In this document: piece after piece, positions 7,924-16,772 of the stretch
How the letters are laid out: every line of letters begins with the position of its first letter
Numbering within the stretch: position 1 is the stretch's first letter
Origin: Pseudomonas hunanensis
GTDB taxonomy: Bacteria; Pseudomonadota; Gammaproteobacteria; Pseudomonadales; Pseudomonadaceae
NCBI RefSeq assembly: GCF_013393325.1
Contig: NZ_QJRC01000087.1
Coordinates: forward strand, 18,049 to 82,048
Direction of reading: 5' to 3'
Length of the DNA: 64,000 bases
Notes under the pieces: model-generated
What the model saw: the letters and a program-made list of their open reading frames with translations, nothing else
Told to the model about the DNA's origin: nothing
Database searches by the model: none
Program-made: the position numbers and the translations under genes

Positions 7924-9216
7924 TCAGTTCTGCTCAGCCACGCTCGATTTGCCCTGGCGGGTCTCGATCTCGCCAATCAGGCGTTTGGCCAGCGCCGGGT
8001 AATTTTCGTCGAAGTGGTGCCCCCCTGGCAGTTTCAGGCGTTCACCTACTGCGGTCTTCTCCGTGCAGCCACTCTCGTCGGTTTCCTCGACGCCATACGC
8101 ACACACCACCTTGGATGCTGGCAACTTGGCCATTTCCGGCCCGGTTGGCGCTTCCTGGCCTTCCTTGCCCAGCCAGCCCTCGACCTCGATCTCGAAGCTG
8201 CCACTGCGGGCAAACGCCAGCAACATCACGGCATCGATGCGCTGTTGGTCTTCTGGTGGCAGGCGGTTGTAGATGGCTGGCAACACGTCAGCACCGAACG
8301 AATAACCCGTCAGCACGAAGCGCTTGGTACCCCATTTCTGCCGGTAGTGCTGCATCAGTTCGGACAGGTCGGCGGCGCTTTGCTCCGGAGTCTTGTGCTG
8401 CCAGTAGTAGCGCAGCGTGTCGATGCCCACCACCGGGTAGCCCAGCTTGGCCATTTCCCCGGCCACGTCGCGGTCGAGGTCGCGCCAGCCGCCATCACCG
8501 GAGAGGAACAGGGTGACCGTGTCGGTGGTCTGCCCAGCCGGTACCTCGACCACCGGGATGGCCAGGGCATTGCCGTCGTGGCCGACCAGGGCTTGGGTCA
8601 GTTGCGCCTTGAGCACTTGTGGCAGGTGGATGTCGTAGTCGCTGATGCTGGTTTCGGCATTGGCCTGGTCGCGCACGAAGGCGGCGCTGGCGTCATCCGG
8701 GTTGTCGTTCCAGGCGACACTCCAGTGGCCATGGGCAGCCGATTTAGGCAGCGGTGCCTGGCAGCCGGGTTGTTCGACGGTGAAGTCCACGGAAATTGCC
8801 CGGGCCTTGTCATCGTTCTGGCTGGCCAGCCAGCGCCAGGCCTGGGCGGCGCCAGGGCCGATACCGGCTACCAGCGTCGGTTTTTCTGGTAGCGCGGCAA
8901 GGGCCTGATCCATGACCTGTTGCTGCTTGCTGCAGTCGTTAGGCGGCAAGATCACCTGCACCAGCTGGGCTTCGCCGGCTTGGCTCAGGTCCAGCAGTTG
9001 CTTGTCTGTCAGTGCCTGATCCTGTGGCACGCCGATGGCCACCCGGGCCTTGGGGTGCACGCCTGGGGTAGCCCGGGTGATGCTGGTGTCATTGATGCTC
9101 AATTGCTCAAGGCGCGCCTCGGGGGCCGGGCGCGTCCACAGCCAGAACGCCAGCGCACCACCCAGGGCGGCCAGCAGCAAGGGAACCAGCAGGTACAGCC
9201 AAAAGCGTCGGGTCAT
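7924..9216 (-). CDS. AcvB/VirJ-family periplasmic alpha/beta hydrolase, probable aminoacyl-phosphatidylglycerol hydrolase
   Basis: The 430-residue protein has one N-terminal membrane segment (residues about 5-25). The C-terminal half carries the VirJ/AcvB hydrolase features: SGDGGWRDLD and the nucleophile elbow GYSFGA. The start codon shares one base with the mprF stop (TGATG), so the two are translationally coupled. In P. aeruginosa the equivalent neighbour of mprF (PA0919) hydrolyses alanyl-phosphatidylglycerol, and Agrobacterium AcvB acts on lysyl-phosphatidylglycerol. By that precedent this protein would recycle the lipid made by MprF on the periplasmic face. The fold and coupling are seen; the substrate is inferred from homologues. 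Confidence 0.85.
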   Translation of the reverse strand: MTRRFWLYLLVPLLLAALGGALAFWLWTRPAPEARLEQLSINDTSITRATPGVHPKARVAIGVPQDQALTDKQLLDLSQAGEAQLVQVILPPNDCSKQQQVMDQALAALPEKPTLVAGIGPGAAQAWRWLASQNDDKARAISVDFTVEQPGCQAPLPKSAAHGHWSVAWNDNPDDASAAFVRDQANAETSISDYDIHLPQVLKAQLTQALVGHDGNALAIPVVEVPAGQTTDTVTLFLSGDGGWRDLDRDVAGEMAKLGYPVVGIDTLRYYWQHKTPEQSAADLSELMQHYRQKWGTKRFVLTGYSFGADVLPAIYNRLPPEDQQRIDAVMLLAFARSGSFEIEVEGWLGKEGQEAPTGPEMAKLPASKVVCAYGVEETDESGCTEKTAVGERLKLPGGHHFDENYPALAKRLIGEIETRQGKSSVAEQN

Positions 9217-11864
9217 CAACGTTTCACCAATCCAGTCAGGCCGCCTGCGATCAGGGCGGCGGTGTCGGCCAGTGCCACCAGCGGGTCGAGCCCGGCCGGC
9301 ACGGCCATGTAGCGGGGTTCCCAATCCGGTTGGAATTTGTCCTTGAAGCGGCGAAGCCCCTGGAAGTTGTAAAGCTGCTCGCCACGGCGGAACACCATTG
9401 AGCCCAAACGCTGGGTCAAAGGCGCGCCACGCCGTGGTTGCAGGCCGGACAGCGGTACCATGCCCAGGCTGAAACGCCCGTAGTCATGGCTTTTGTAATG
9501 CAGGATCAAGCCAATCATCATGAATTCCATGGTCAGCTTTGGCGCCTCGGGGTGCGCACGCATCAGGTCGAGGCTGGCCAGTTCGTTGCCATGGGTTTCC
9601 AGCAGGTTGGCGAAAGCCACCGGGCGCCCCTGGAAGCGGATCAGTGCTATGCGGAAATGCTGCAGGTAGTCCGGGCTGAAGCGCCCCAGCGAGAAGCCTT
9701 TCTCGCGCACGTTCTTGCCGCCGAGCCAGGCATCGGAAATTTCCTTCAACTCAGCCAGCGGGGCGTGGCCGGGTTCATGGATTTCGAGGGTCAAGCCATC
9801 GCGCCCGCCGCGGTTCCAGGTGTAGCGCAGGTCTTTCATCTCCTTGCCCTTGGCTTCAAGGTCGAAGCGGCGCAAGTCGACCCGGGCTTCCTCGCCCAAC
9901 TTCAGGGCGGTCAGGCCGATGTCCATGTAGAACGGCAGGTTTTCCGCACGTACCTGGTAGAACACCGGCCGGGCGTGGTGCAGGTCGCACAGGTCGCGGA
10001 ACTGCCAGATCATCTCGGCGCGTTCCTGAGCCGGGCCGATCGGGTCGTACAGCGCCACCAGGCTGCGGCCGCGCCGGGCGTACATGAGGAATGCATTGTC
10101 ACGCGGGTGGAACAGCAATGCCTTGTCGCCGGTCAGTGCCAGGCCGCCGTCGGGCTGATCGGAGGCCAGCAGGATACGGTTGGCGCGTTGCAGCTCTTCT
10201 TCATCGGGCAGGTGGATCACTGGCGGCGCGGTGCGCAGCAGCCAAGTCAGCGCCACGGCAGCCAGCAGCAATGCACTGCCCATGGCGGCGCGCAGGCCCC
10301 GCGGGGCGTCGGCATCGAGGGTGAACTGCCACCACAGCTGATGGCTGTAGGGCACATCCTGGTAGGCGAACAGCAGCAGCCACACCGATGCACCTACCGC
10401 ACAGGCGCTGGCCACCAGGAACACCGGCGAGAAGGGGAGTTCCAGCAGACGGCTGGGGCGGTAGAACGAGCGACGGAACAGGGCGAGCAGGGTGGCGGTG
10501 AAGGTCAGCAGGCTGGCCTCTTCCCAATCAAAGCCCTTCAGCAGTGACAGCAGGGCGCCGACCAGCAACAGCACGGTGGTCAGCAGCCAGGCGGCGGACA
10601 GGCGCCTGCGCAAGCCCTGTGCCAGCAGCAGGCACAGCACGCCGATCAGGCTGGCGCCGAAATGCGAGGCATCGATCAGCCGGTGCGGGACCAAAAAGCC
10701 CATGTGCTCCAGGCGCGTGTCGATCTCGGGTGTGGCACCCGAAAACAGCAGCACCACGCCAGACAGGAACACCAGGATCGACAGGATCGGCGCGGCCAGC
10801 CCCGAGGCGGCCTTGATGGCCTGTTGCGCGAACAGCAGGCGTCGGGCTTCATTGGCCAACAGCAGCACACAGGCCAGCAGCAGTGGCAGGACCACATAGA
10901 TCAGCCGGTACAGCAGCAGGGCAGCCGCCAGCGGTGCGGCACCGAGCTGGTCGGCAAAGGCCGCCAACAAAATCGCTTCGAACACCCCGACGCCACCCGG
11001 TACGTGGCTGAGCACACCCGCAGCCAGGGCCAGCAGGTACACCAGCACGAATGCGCCGAAAGGGGGCGCTTCGGGCAGCAGCAGGTACAGCACGGTGGCG
11101 GCCGCCGCCACATCCAGCGCGGTGATCAGCAGTTGCAGGGCGGCCAGGCGAGCATCAGGCAGGCGAAGTGTACGCCGGCCCAGTTGAACGAGCAGGTTGT
11201 TGGCCAGCGGTTGCTCGGCCAGCCGTCGACGGTATAAGCCAATGACCAGCAAGACGGACGCTATCAGCACCGCGCTGGCGATACCTGCCAGCAGCCCGGG
11301 CGCCAACCCCAGTGCAGTCGAAGCCGCCGGCAGGTTGCTCAAGGTCGCCAAAGCGGCCAAGGGCGGCAGCGCGCAGCCCAGTGACAGGCTGGCAAACACG
11401 GTCATGCGGGCGACTTCGCCAGCACCAAGCCCCTGGCGTGCATACAGGCGGTAGCGAACCGAGCCGCCGGATAACATCGACAGGCCGATGGCGTTACCGA
11501 TGGCAAAGGCGCTGAAACCGCCCAGTACCAGGCTGCGTGCTGGCAGCTTCACGCCGGCATAGCGGCTGGCCGACCACTCGTAGCCCAGCAGAATCACGAA
11601 GCCGACAACCGTTGCCAGCAAGGCACCCAGCAAAGACTGGGTTGGCACGCTGAGCATGGCATCGTGCAAGGCATAGATGTCCAGCTCGCTGAGCAAGTGG
11701 CGGCAGGCGATCAAGGCCATGGTGAACAGCAACAGGGTCACGACCAGGCCAATGGGCTGGCGGTAGCGACTCAGGCGCTCAAGCAAAGGCAGACGCTGCA
11801 CGGCACCGGGCAGCGCCGAGGCGAGCGGCACCGGAGGTTCGGGATTGTGCGAAGTCATGAACAA
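9216..11864 (-). CDS. mprF: Phosphatidylglycerol aminoacyltransferase/flippase MprF
   Basis: MprF transfers an amino acid from aminoacyl-tRNA to phosphatidylglycerol and flips the product outward, lowering surface negative charge. The 882-residue length fits the Pseudomonas enzyme. About fourteen hydrophobic segments fill the N-terminal 540 residues (flippase part). The cytosolic C-terminal GNAT-like synthase domain follows, with DNAFLMYARRGRSLVALYDP near its start and TMEFMMIGLILHYK later. In P. aeruginosa the product is alanyl-phosphatidylglycerol, so Ala is the likeliest amino acid here (inference). Two ATG codons two residues apart (11864, 11858) could start it. The hydrolase gene overlaps its stop by one base. 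Confidence 0.93.
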   Translation of the reverse strand: MFMTSHNPEPPVPLASALPGAVQRLPLLERLSRYRQPIGLVVTLLLFTMALIACRHLLSELDIYALHDAMLSVPTQSLLGALLATVVGFVILLGYEWSASRYAGVKLPARSLVLGGFSAFAIGNAIGLSMLSGGSVRYRLYARQGLGAGEVARMTVFASLSLGCALPPLAALATLSNLPAASTALGLAPGLLAGIASAVLIASVLLVIGLYRRRLAEQPLANNLLVQLGRRTLRLPDARLAALQLLITALDVAAAATVLYLLLPEAPPFGAFVLVYLLALAAGVLSHVPGGVGVFEAILLAAFADQLGAAPLAAALLLYRLIYVVLPLLLACVLLLANEARRLLFAQQAIKAASGLAAPILSILVFLSGVVLLFSGATPEIDTRLEHMGFLVPHRLIDASHFGASLIGVLCLLLAQGLRRRLSAAWLLTTVLLLVGALLSLLKGFDWEEASLLTFTATLLALFRRSFYRPSRLLELPFSPVFLVASACAVGASVWLLLFAYQDVPYSHQLWWQFTLDADAPRGLRAAMGSALLLAAVALTWLLRTAPPVIHLPDEEELQRANRILLASDQPDGGLALTGDKALLFHPRDNAFLMYARRGRSLVALYDPIGPAQERAEMIWQFRDLCDLHHARPVFYQVRAENLPFYMDIGLTALKLGEEARVDLRRFDLEAKGKEMKDLRYTWNRGGRDGLTLEIHEPGHAPLAELKEISDAWLGGKNVREKGFSLGRFSPDYLQHFRIALIRFQGRPVAFANLLETHGNELASLDLMRAHPEAPKLTMEFMMIGLILHYKSHDYGRFSLGMVPLSGLQPRRGAPLTQRLGSMVFRRGEQLYNFQGLRRFKDKFQPDWEPRYMAVPAGLDPLVALADTAALIAGGLTGLVKR

Positions 11865-12070
11865 CCCCGGGCGAGTTGCGCGAGGTAAAGGAAAGGTGCG
11901 GCCAAGTGGAAGTCCCTTAGGAAAACGTATCCAATGTTACTCCGGCCTCATGCGCTTTCAGCGGCCTGGCAGGGTTAAAGATAGTTCATCCTGGGCACAA
12001 CGCATCAAGCCTGCGGGTTGGCTTGAAGGGAGGGGGAAACGAGGCGACGAATAACAGGGAGGCATAAAGC

Positions 12071-12109
12071 AACAAACCCCGCGCTGCTGTTACACAGGCG
12101 GGGTTTGTT
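12071..12109 (-). terminator. Terminator of the distal initiator tRNA gene
   Basis: AACAAACCCCGC and GCGGGGTTTGTT form a 12-bp stem ending in a T-rich tail when read leftward, just after the tRNA at 12120-12196. The loop is 15 nt. Confidence 0.65.
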
Positions 12110-12119
12110 CTGACGAATA

Positions 12120-12196
<77 letters not shown>

Positions 12197-12208
12197 TCAG
12201 AGGTGCGC

Positions 12209-12236
12209 ATTCTACAGCTTGCTGGTTGGGTGTCAA
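12209..12236 (-). promoter_or_regulatory. Sigma-70 promoter of tRNA-fMet copy A
   Basis: On the minus strand, TTGACA is followed 16 nt later by TAGAAT. The start would lie about 5-6 nt before the mature tRNA end. The same pair with the same spacing precedes the other two copies. Confidence 0.75.
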
Positions 12237-12291
12237 GCGCCAAGCGTTGATTTTACGAAGTTTTTCGCAAACACTTTTTCGCGGACAAAGA

Positions 12292-12321
12292 AAAAGGCCA
12301 CTGTGTAAACAGTGGCCTTTT
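12292..12321 (-). terminator. Terminator of tRNA-fMet copy B
   Basis: AAAAGGCCACTG and CAGTGGCCTTTT form a stem followed, reading leftward, by a T-rich run. It lies between copies B and A. Confidence 0.75.
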
Positions 12322-12329
12322 CTTGAATC

Positions 12330-12406
<77 letters not shown>

Positions 12407-12418
12407 TCAGTGGGGCGG

Positions 12419-12446
12419 ATTCTACAGCTTGTGGGGGGTATGTCAA
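12419..12446 (-). promoter_or_regulatory. Sigma-70 promoter of tRNA-fMet copy B
   Basis: TTGACA, a 16-nt spacer and TAGAAT on the minus strand, just upstream of copy B. Confidence 0.75.
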
Positions 12447-12502
12447 GCGCTAAGCTTTGATTTCTCGAGATTTTTTCGAAAACGCTTTTCAGCGGGCAAA
12501 GA

Positions 12503-12532
12503 AAAAGGCCACTGCGTTAACAGTGGCCTTTT
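12503..12532 (-). terminator. Terminator of tRNA-fMet copy C
   Basis: AAAAGGCCACTG and CAGTGGCCTTTT, 6-nt loop, T-rich tail leftward. It nearly duplicates the terminator at 12292-12321, which shows that the whole promoter-tRNA-terminator cassette was duplicated. Confidence 0.75.
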
Positions 12533-12540
12533 CTCGAATC

Positions 12541-12617
<77 letters not shown>

Positions 12618-12630
12618 CCTGTGAGATCGA

Positions 12631-12658
12631 ATTCTACGGATTTACTTCCTGGTGTCAA
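12631..12658 (-). promoter_or_regulatory. Sigma-70 promoter of tRNA-fMet copy C
   Basis: TTGACA, a 16-nt spacer and TAGAAT on the minus strand. The spacer differs from the other two copies while the boxes and spacing are kept. Confidence 0.75.
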
Positions 12659-12801
12659 GCAATTGTTTTGGAAAAAGCTTTTTTGTTCAAACCCTTAGCG
12701 CTTGAGAACAGTATTCGGCACAGGCGCGGCGGGGCTTTCAGGCCGATTATCGTGTGGCGATGCGGGTGAGCTGTTTCAGTGCAGGGTGCATGCGATACTA
12801 T

Positions 12802-12817
12802 CTGTATGAATTTACAG
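12802..12817. promoter_or_regulatory. LexA (SOS) box upstream of dinB
   Basis: CTGTATGAATTTACAG has the CTGT-N8-ACAG core of the gammaproteobacterial LexA operator. It ends 15 bp before the dinB ATG, where bound LexA would block transcription until DNA damage. Confidence 0.9.
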
Positions 12818-12832
12818 TGCTGACGGTCGTCC

Positions 12833-13897
12833 ATGTCCTTGCGCAAGATCATCCACGTCGACTGCGATTGCTTCTACGCCGCGATCGAAATGCGTGACGA
12901 CCCGCGCCTGGCCGGGCGGCCCATGGCGGTGGGGGGCTCGCCCGATCATCGTGGGGTAATTGCCACCTGCAATTATGAAGCGCGTGCCTATGGGGTACGC
13001 TCGGCCATGTCGTCGCGGCATGCGCTGAAGCTGTGCCCCGATCTGTTGATCGTAAAGCCGCGCTTTGAAGCCTACCGTGAGGCCTCGCGGGAAATTCACA
13101 GCATTTTTCGCGACTACACAGAGCTGATCGAGCCTTTGTCGTTGGACGAAGCCTACCTGGATGTGAGCGACAGCCAGTGGTATTCGGGCAGTGCCACGCG
13201 CATCGCCGAGGATATTCGCCGGCGTGTTGCCCGCACCCTGCATATCACCGTGTCGGCGGGGGTGGCGCCGAACAAGTTTCTGGCCAAGATCGCCAGTGAC
13301 TGGCGTAAGCCCAATGGGCTGTTCGTGATTACCCCGGCTGAAGTGGAGGCGTTCGTTGCAGCCTTGCCGGTGGCCAGGTTGCATGGGGTGGGCAAGGTGA
13401 CGGCCGACAAGCTGACGCGACTGGGTATCGAAACCTGTCTGGAGTTGCGTGAGTGGTCACGGCTGGCGCTGGTGCGCGAGTTTGGCAGTTTTGGTGAGCG
13501 ATTGTGGGGGCTGGCGCGGGGTATCGATGAGCGTGCGGTACACAACGACAGCCGACGCCAGTCGGTCAGCGTGGAAAACACCTACGACACCGACCTTCCA
13601 GACCTGGCCAGTTGTCTGGCGCGGCTGCCAGAGCTGCTGGATAGCCTGAACGAACGTATTGCCCGCATGGACAACAGTTACCGGCCGGACAAACCGTTCG
13701 TTAAGGTCAAGTTTCATGACTTCAGCCAGACCACCATGGAACAGGCGGGGGCGGGCCGGGACCTGGAGAGTTATCGGCAGTTGCTGGGGCAGGCGTTCGC
13801 CCGGGGTAGCAAGCCGGTGCGCTTGCTAGGGGTAGGGGTGAGGTTGCGCGACTTGCGCGGGGCGCATGAACAGCTGGAGCTGTTCCCGCCTAAATGA
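12833..13897 (+). CDS. dinB: DNA polymerase IV (translesion Y-family polymerase)
   Basis: Pol IV bypasses DNA lesions and is error-prone. The 354-residue protein has catalytic acidic residues at D10 (HVDCDCFYAAIE) and D105/E106 (SLDEAYLD), helix-hairpin-helix thumb residues (LHGVGKVTADKL), a little-finger domain, and a C-terminal beta-clamp motif (QLELF). The length matches E. coli DinB (351). The LexA box just upstream shows SOS control. It stands alone, divergent from the initiator tRNA cluster and convergent with a lipoprotein gene. Confidence 0.96.
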   Translation: MSLRKIIHVDCDCFYAAIEMRDDPRLAGRPMAVGGSPDHRGVIATCNYEARAYGVRSAMSSRHALKLCPDLLIVKPRFEAYREASREIHSIFRDYTELIEPLSLDEAYLDVSDSQWYSGSATRIAEDIRRRVARTLHITVSAGVAPNKFLAKIASDWRKPNGLFVITPAEVEAFVAALPVARLHGVGKVTADKLTRLGIETCLELREWSRLALVREFGSFGERLWGLARGIDERAVHNDSRRQSVSVENTYDTDLPDLASCLARLPELLDSLNERIARMDNSYRPDKPFVKVKFHDFSQTTMEQAGAGRDLESYRQLLGQAFARGSKPVRLLGVGVRLRDLRGAHEQLELFPPK

Positions 13898-13922
13898 ATG
13901 GGGCTGCAACGCAGCCCCATTT
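13897..13922. terminator. Terminator between dinB and the lipoprotein gene
   Basis: ATGGGGCTGC and GCAGCCCCAT with an AAC loop and flanking A/T bases, between convergent genes. Almost the same hairpin recurs at 44661-44687. Confidence 0.6.
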
Positions 13923-13923
13923 G

Positions 13924-14883
13924 TTATTGCACGCCTGGATCAGCCACCAACCGGCCGGTGGCCTTGGTCAGCGACTGCAGAAACTCCTGCTGTAGCTCTG
14001 GATCGTTGCGGGTCAGCTCGATCAGGCTCTGCTCCATTTCGCTGGCCTCCTCTTCAAGGCCCAGCTCGGACAGGCGCTTGACCCGATGTACCCACTGACC
14101 GACATCGTCATCTTCGAGGTCATCGAAGATCAGCTCATGAGCCTCGAGCAGCTTGTTGCGCAGGGTGGCACTGACCAGCAGGCTGGCATCACCTCGCACA
14201 GCATTGTCTTCGTCGAGTACCTGAAGGTGCAGGGTGCCGACGTGGTTGAGGTTCTGCTCGGAAAACGGGCTGTCGAGCAGGTTCAGGCGCAGTACGCCAT
14301 TTCTGTCGGTGGTCAGCTCGTGGGTCATCTTGCCGGCCTTGACCTCGACCAGGCGTTCGCTCCAGGGCACGCTGGTAGATTCCTCGCGCTGGCTTTTCTG
14401 CACTTCGCTGATCCCCGCCAGGTTCTGCTGCGCACGGCCGTTGGAAGGCACGTTCATGAACGGGTTGAGCCCATCCACGCCGTAGCTGAGCCAGTCGTGG
14501 GTGATGCTTTGCGGCAGATTGCCCAAGGTGAAGACATTGATCACGTTGGCGCCGACACCTGCCACCACGGCCACTGCACCCAGCGGGATCTCGTAGATCT
14601 CCCGCCAGGGCTGGTAAGGCGTATAGCGGTCATAGCGACGGGTGACTTCGAACTCGGTGACCTCGAAGCGCTTCTGCTCATGCACGCGCACACGTCGCTG
14701 CGGGAGCTCCATCACCTTCGGCTCGCCGACATCGATCTGCAGGGTGTGCTCGAGCAGTTTGCGCTCGACGCGCTCCTCATGGTCGCTGCGCTGGGACATC
14801 TGATTGGCGCAACCGCTGACGAGCAGGGCGCCGCACAGTGCGGCGCCCCCCAGGGTAAAGGTACTTCGCTTGAACATGATCAC
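13924..14883 (-). CDS. Predicted lipoprotein, function unknown
   Basis: The 319-residue protein has a lipoprotein signal (hydrophobic core then LLVSGC, with Cys as the mature first residue). The mature part is charged at first, then has a short hydrophobic stretch at about 100-120 (IPLGAVAVVAGVGANVINVF), and ends in a Glu/Leu-rich helical region. I recognise no family. It sits 14 bp after proS on the same strand and may share its transcript. Export is inferred from the signal sequence. No Asp follows the lipid Cys (CANQ), so outer-membrane sorting is likely. Confidence 0.7.
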   Translation of the reverse strand: MIMFKRSTFTLGGAALCGALLVSGCANQMSQRSDHEERVERKLLEHTLQIDVGEPKVMELPQRRVRVHEQKRFEVTEFEVTRRYDRYTPYQPWREIYEIPLGAVAVVAGVGANVINVFTLGNLPQSITHDWLSYGVDGLNPFMNVPSNGRAQQNLAGISEVQKSQREESTSVPWSERLVEVKAGKMTHELTTDRNGVLRLNLLDSPFSEQNLNHVGTLHLQVLDEDNAVRGDASLLVSATLRNKLLEAHELIFDDLEDDDVGQWVHRVKRLSELGLEEEASEMEQSLIELTRNDPELQQEFLQSLTKATGRLVADPGVQ

Positions 14884-14897
14884 TCGTGCATTGGTTA

Positions 14898-16613
14898 TCA
14901 GCGGCGAACGCGGGCCTGCAGGAAGGTCAGCACTTCATTGAGCGGCAGCGCCTGGGCGTCCTGCTCGGTGCGGTGCTTGTACTCCAGGTTGCCGTCGGCC
15001 AGGCCGCGATCGCTGACGACGATGCGGTGCGGGATGCCGATCAGCTCCATGTCGGCAAACTTGATGCCTGGGCTGGTCTTCTTGTCGCGGTCGTCCAGCA
15101 GCACTTCGAAGCCTGCGGCGGTCAGTTCGGCGTAAAGCTTGTCGGTTGCCTCGCGGACCACGTCGGTTTCATAACGCAGGGGTACCAGGGCAATCTGGAA
15201 TGGCGCCAGGGCGTCGTTCCAGATGATGCCCTTGTCGTCATAGCTCTGCTCGATGGCAGCTGCGACTACACGGGACACACCGATGCCGTAGCAACCCATC
15301 GACAGAACGACCGGTTTGCCGTTCTCGCCCAGTACCTGGCACTTCAGTGCTTCGCTGTACTTGGTGCCGAGCTGGAAGATGTGGCCCACTTCGATACCGC
15401 GCTTGATCACCAGGGTACCCTGGCCGTCCGGGCTCGGGTCGCCTTCAACCACGTTACGCAGGTCGGCGACCTGTGGAACCGGCAGGTCGCGCTCCCAGTT
15501 CACGCCGAAGTAGTGTTTGTCGTCGATGTTGGCGCCAATGCCGAAGTCGCTCATCAGTGCAACCGAACGGTCGATCACCACTTCCAGCGGCAGGTTCAGC
15601 GGGCCGAGCGAGCCGGCGCCGGCACCGATGGCGTCGCGCAGTTCGGCGTCGGTGGCCATGACCAGCGGGTCGGCAACCTGTTCCAGTTTGGCGGCCTTGA
15701 TTTCGTTCAGCTCGTGGTCGCCACGTACCACCAGGGCCACCAGCTTGCCTTCCTCGGCGCCGCGTACGATCAAGGTCTTGACGGTTTTCTCGATCGCCAG
15801 GCCGTGGTTTTCCACCAGTTGGGCGATGGTCTTGGCGTCTGGAGTGTCGACCAGGCGCAGTTCCTCGGTAGGGGCTGGGCGCACGGTTTCACGTGGGATG
15901 GCCTCGGCCTTTTCGATGTTGGCGGCGTAATCGGAGCTGTCGCTGAAGATCACGTCGTCTTCGCCAGACTCGGCCAGCACGTGGAACTCGTGCGAGTAGC
16001 TGCCGCCGATCGAGCCGGTGTCGGCCTGTACAGGCCGGAAGTCCAGGCCCAGGCGGGTGAACACGTTGCTGTACGCCTGGTGCATGCGGTCGTAGGTTTC
16101 CTGCAGGGAAGCCTGGTCGGCATGGAACGAGTAGGCGTCCTTCATGATGAATTCACGGCCACGCATCAAACCGAAGCGTGGGCGGATCTCGTCACGGAAC
16201 TTGGTCTGGATCTGGTACATGTTGAGCGGCAGCTGTTTATAGCTGGACAGCTCGTTACGGGCCAGGTCGGTGATCACTTCTTCGTGGGTAGGGCCGACGC
16301 AGAAGTCGCGCTGGTGGCGATCCTTCAGGCGCAGCAGCTCAGGGCCATACTGCTCCCAGCGACCGGATTCCTGCCACAGTTCGGCGGGCTGGATGCTCGG
16401 CATCAGCACTTCCAGGGCGCCGGCGGCGTTCATTTCCTCACGCACCACGGCCTCGACCTTGCGCATTACCCGCAGGCCCATCGGCAGCCAGGTGTACAGG
16501 CCGGAGGCCAGTTTGCGGATCATGCCGGCACGCAGCATGAGCTGATGGCTGATGACCACTGCGTCGGCAGGGGTTTCTTTCTGGGTGGCGAGCAAATATT
16601 GACTGGTGCGCAT
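14898..16613 (-). CDS. proS: Prolyl-tRNA synthetase
   Basis: ProS charges tRNA-Pro. The 571-residue length is typical of bacterial-type ProRS. Class II motif 2 region ([23 protein letters not shown], spanning residues about 135-157, key residues R and E) and motif 3 (GCYGIGVSR, residues about 440-450) are present. Between them, at about 230-390, lies the YbaK-like editing insertion that clears Ala-tRNA-Pro. An anticodon-binding domain forms the C-terminus. A hypothetical lipoprotein gene follows 14 bp downstream. Confidence 0.96.
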   Translation of the reverse strand: MRTSQYLLATQKETPADAVVISHQLMLRAGMIRKLASGLYTWLPMGLRVMRKVEAVVREEMNAAGALEVLMPSIQPAELWQESGRWEQYGPELLRLKDRHQRDFCVGPTHEEVITDLARNELSSYKQLPLNMYQIQTKFRDEIRPRFGLMRGREFIMKDAYSFHADQASLQETYDRMHQAYSNVFTRLGLDFRPVQADTGSIGGSYSHEFHVLAESGEDDVIFSDSSDYAANIEKAEAIPRETVRPAPTEELRLVDTPDAKTIAQLVENHGLAIEKTVKTLIVRGAEEGKLVALVVRGDHELNEIKAAKLEQVADPLVMATDAELRDAIGAGAGSLGPLNLPLEVVIDRSVALMSDFGIGANIDDKHYFGVNWERDLPVPQVADLRNVVEGDPSPDGQGTLVIKRGIEVGHIFQLGTKYSEALKCQVLGENGKPVVLSMGCYGIGVSRVVAAAIEQSYDDKGIIWNDALAPFQIALVPLRYETDVVREATDKLYAELTAAGFEVLLDDRDKKTSPGIKFADMELIGIPHRIVVSDRGLADGNLEYKHRTEQDAQALPLNEVLTFLQARVRR

Positions 16614-16718
16614 GGTTAGCCGTGTCGATTGCCTAAGACGTTGAAATAGCCCCGCATTGTACGGGGGCGAAACGAAGGCGTACAGGATGCCCCAGGGCGT
16701 GGCACTTGTCAGCCAAGA

Positions 16719-16746
16719 AAAAGCCCGGCGTGATCGCCGGGCTTTT
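16719..16746 (-). terminator. Terminator of the OprD-family porin gene
   Basis: AAAAGCCCGGCG and CGCCGGGCTTTT form a perfect 12-bp stem with a TGAT loop and T-rich tail, downstream of the leftward porin gene. Confidence 0.8.
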
Positions 16747-16772
16747 CAAGTGCGGGGCACTGCAAGCCAGGC

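Noticed and set aside
14886..16619. 577-codon open frame antisense to proS
   Set aside because: Shadow frame; ProS is complete and conserved.
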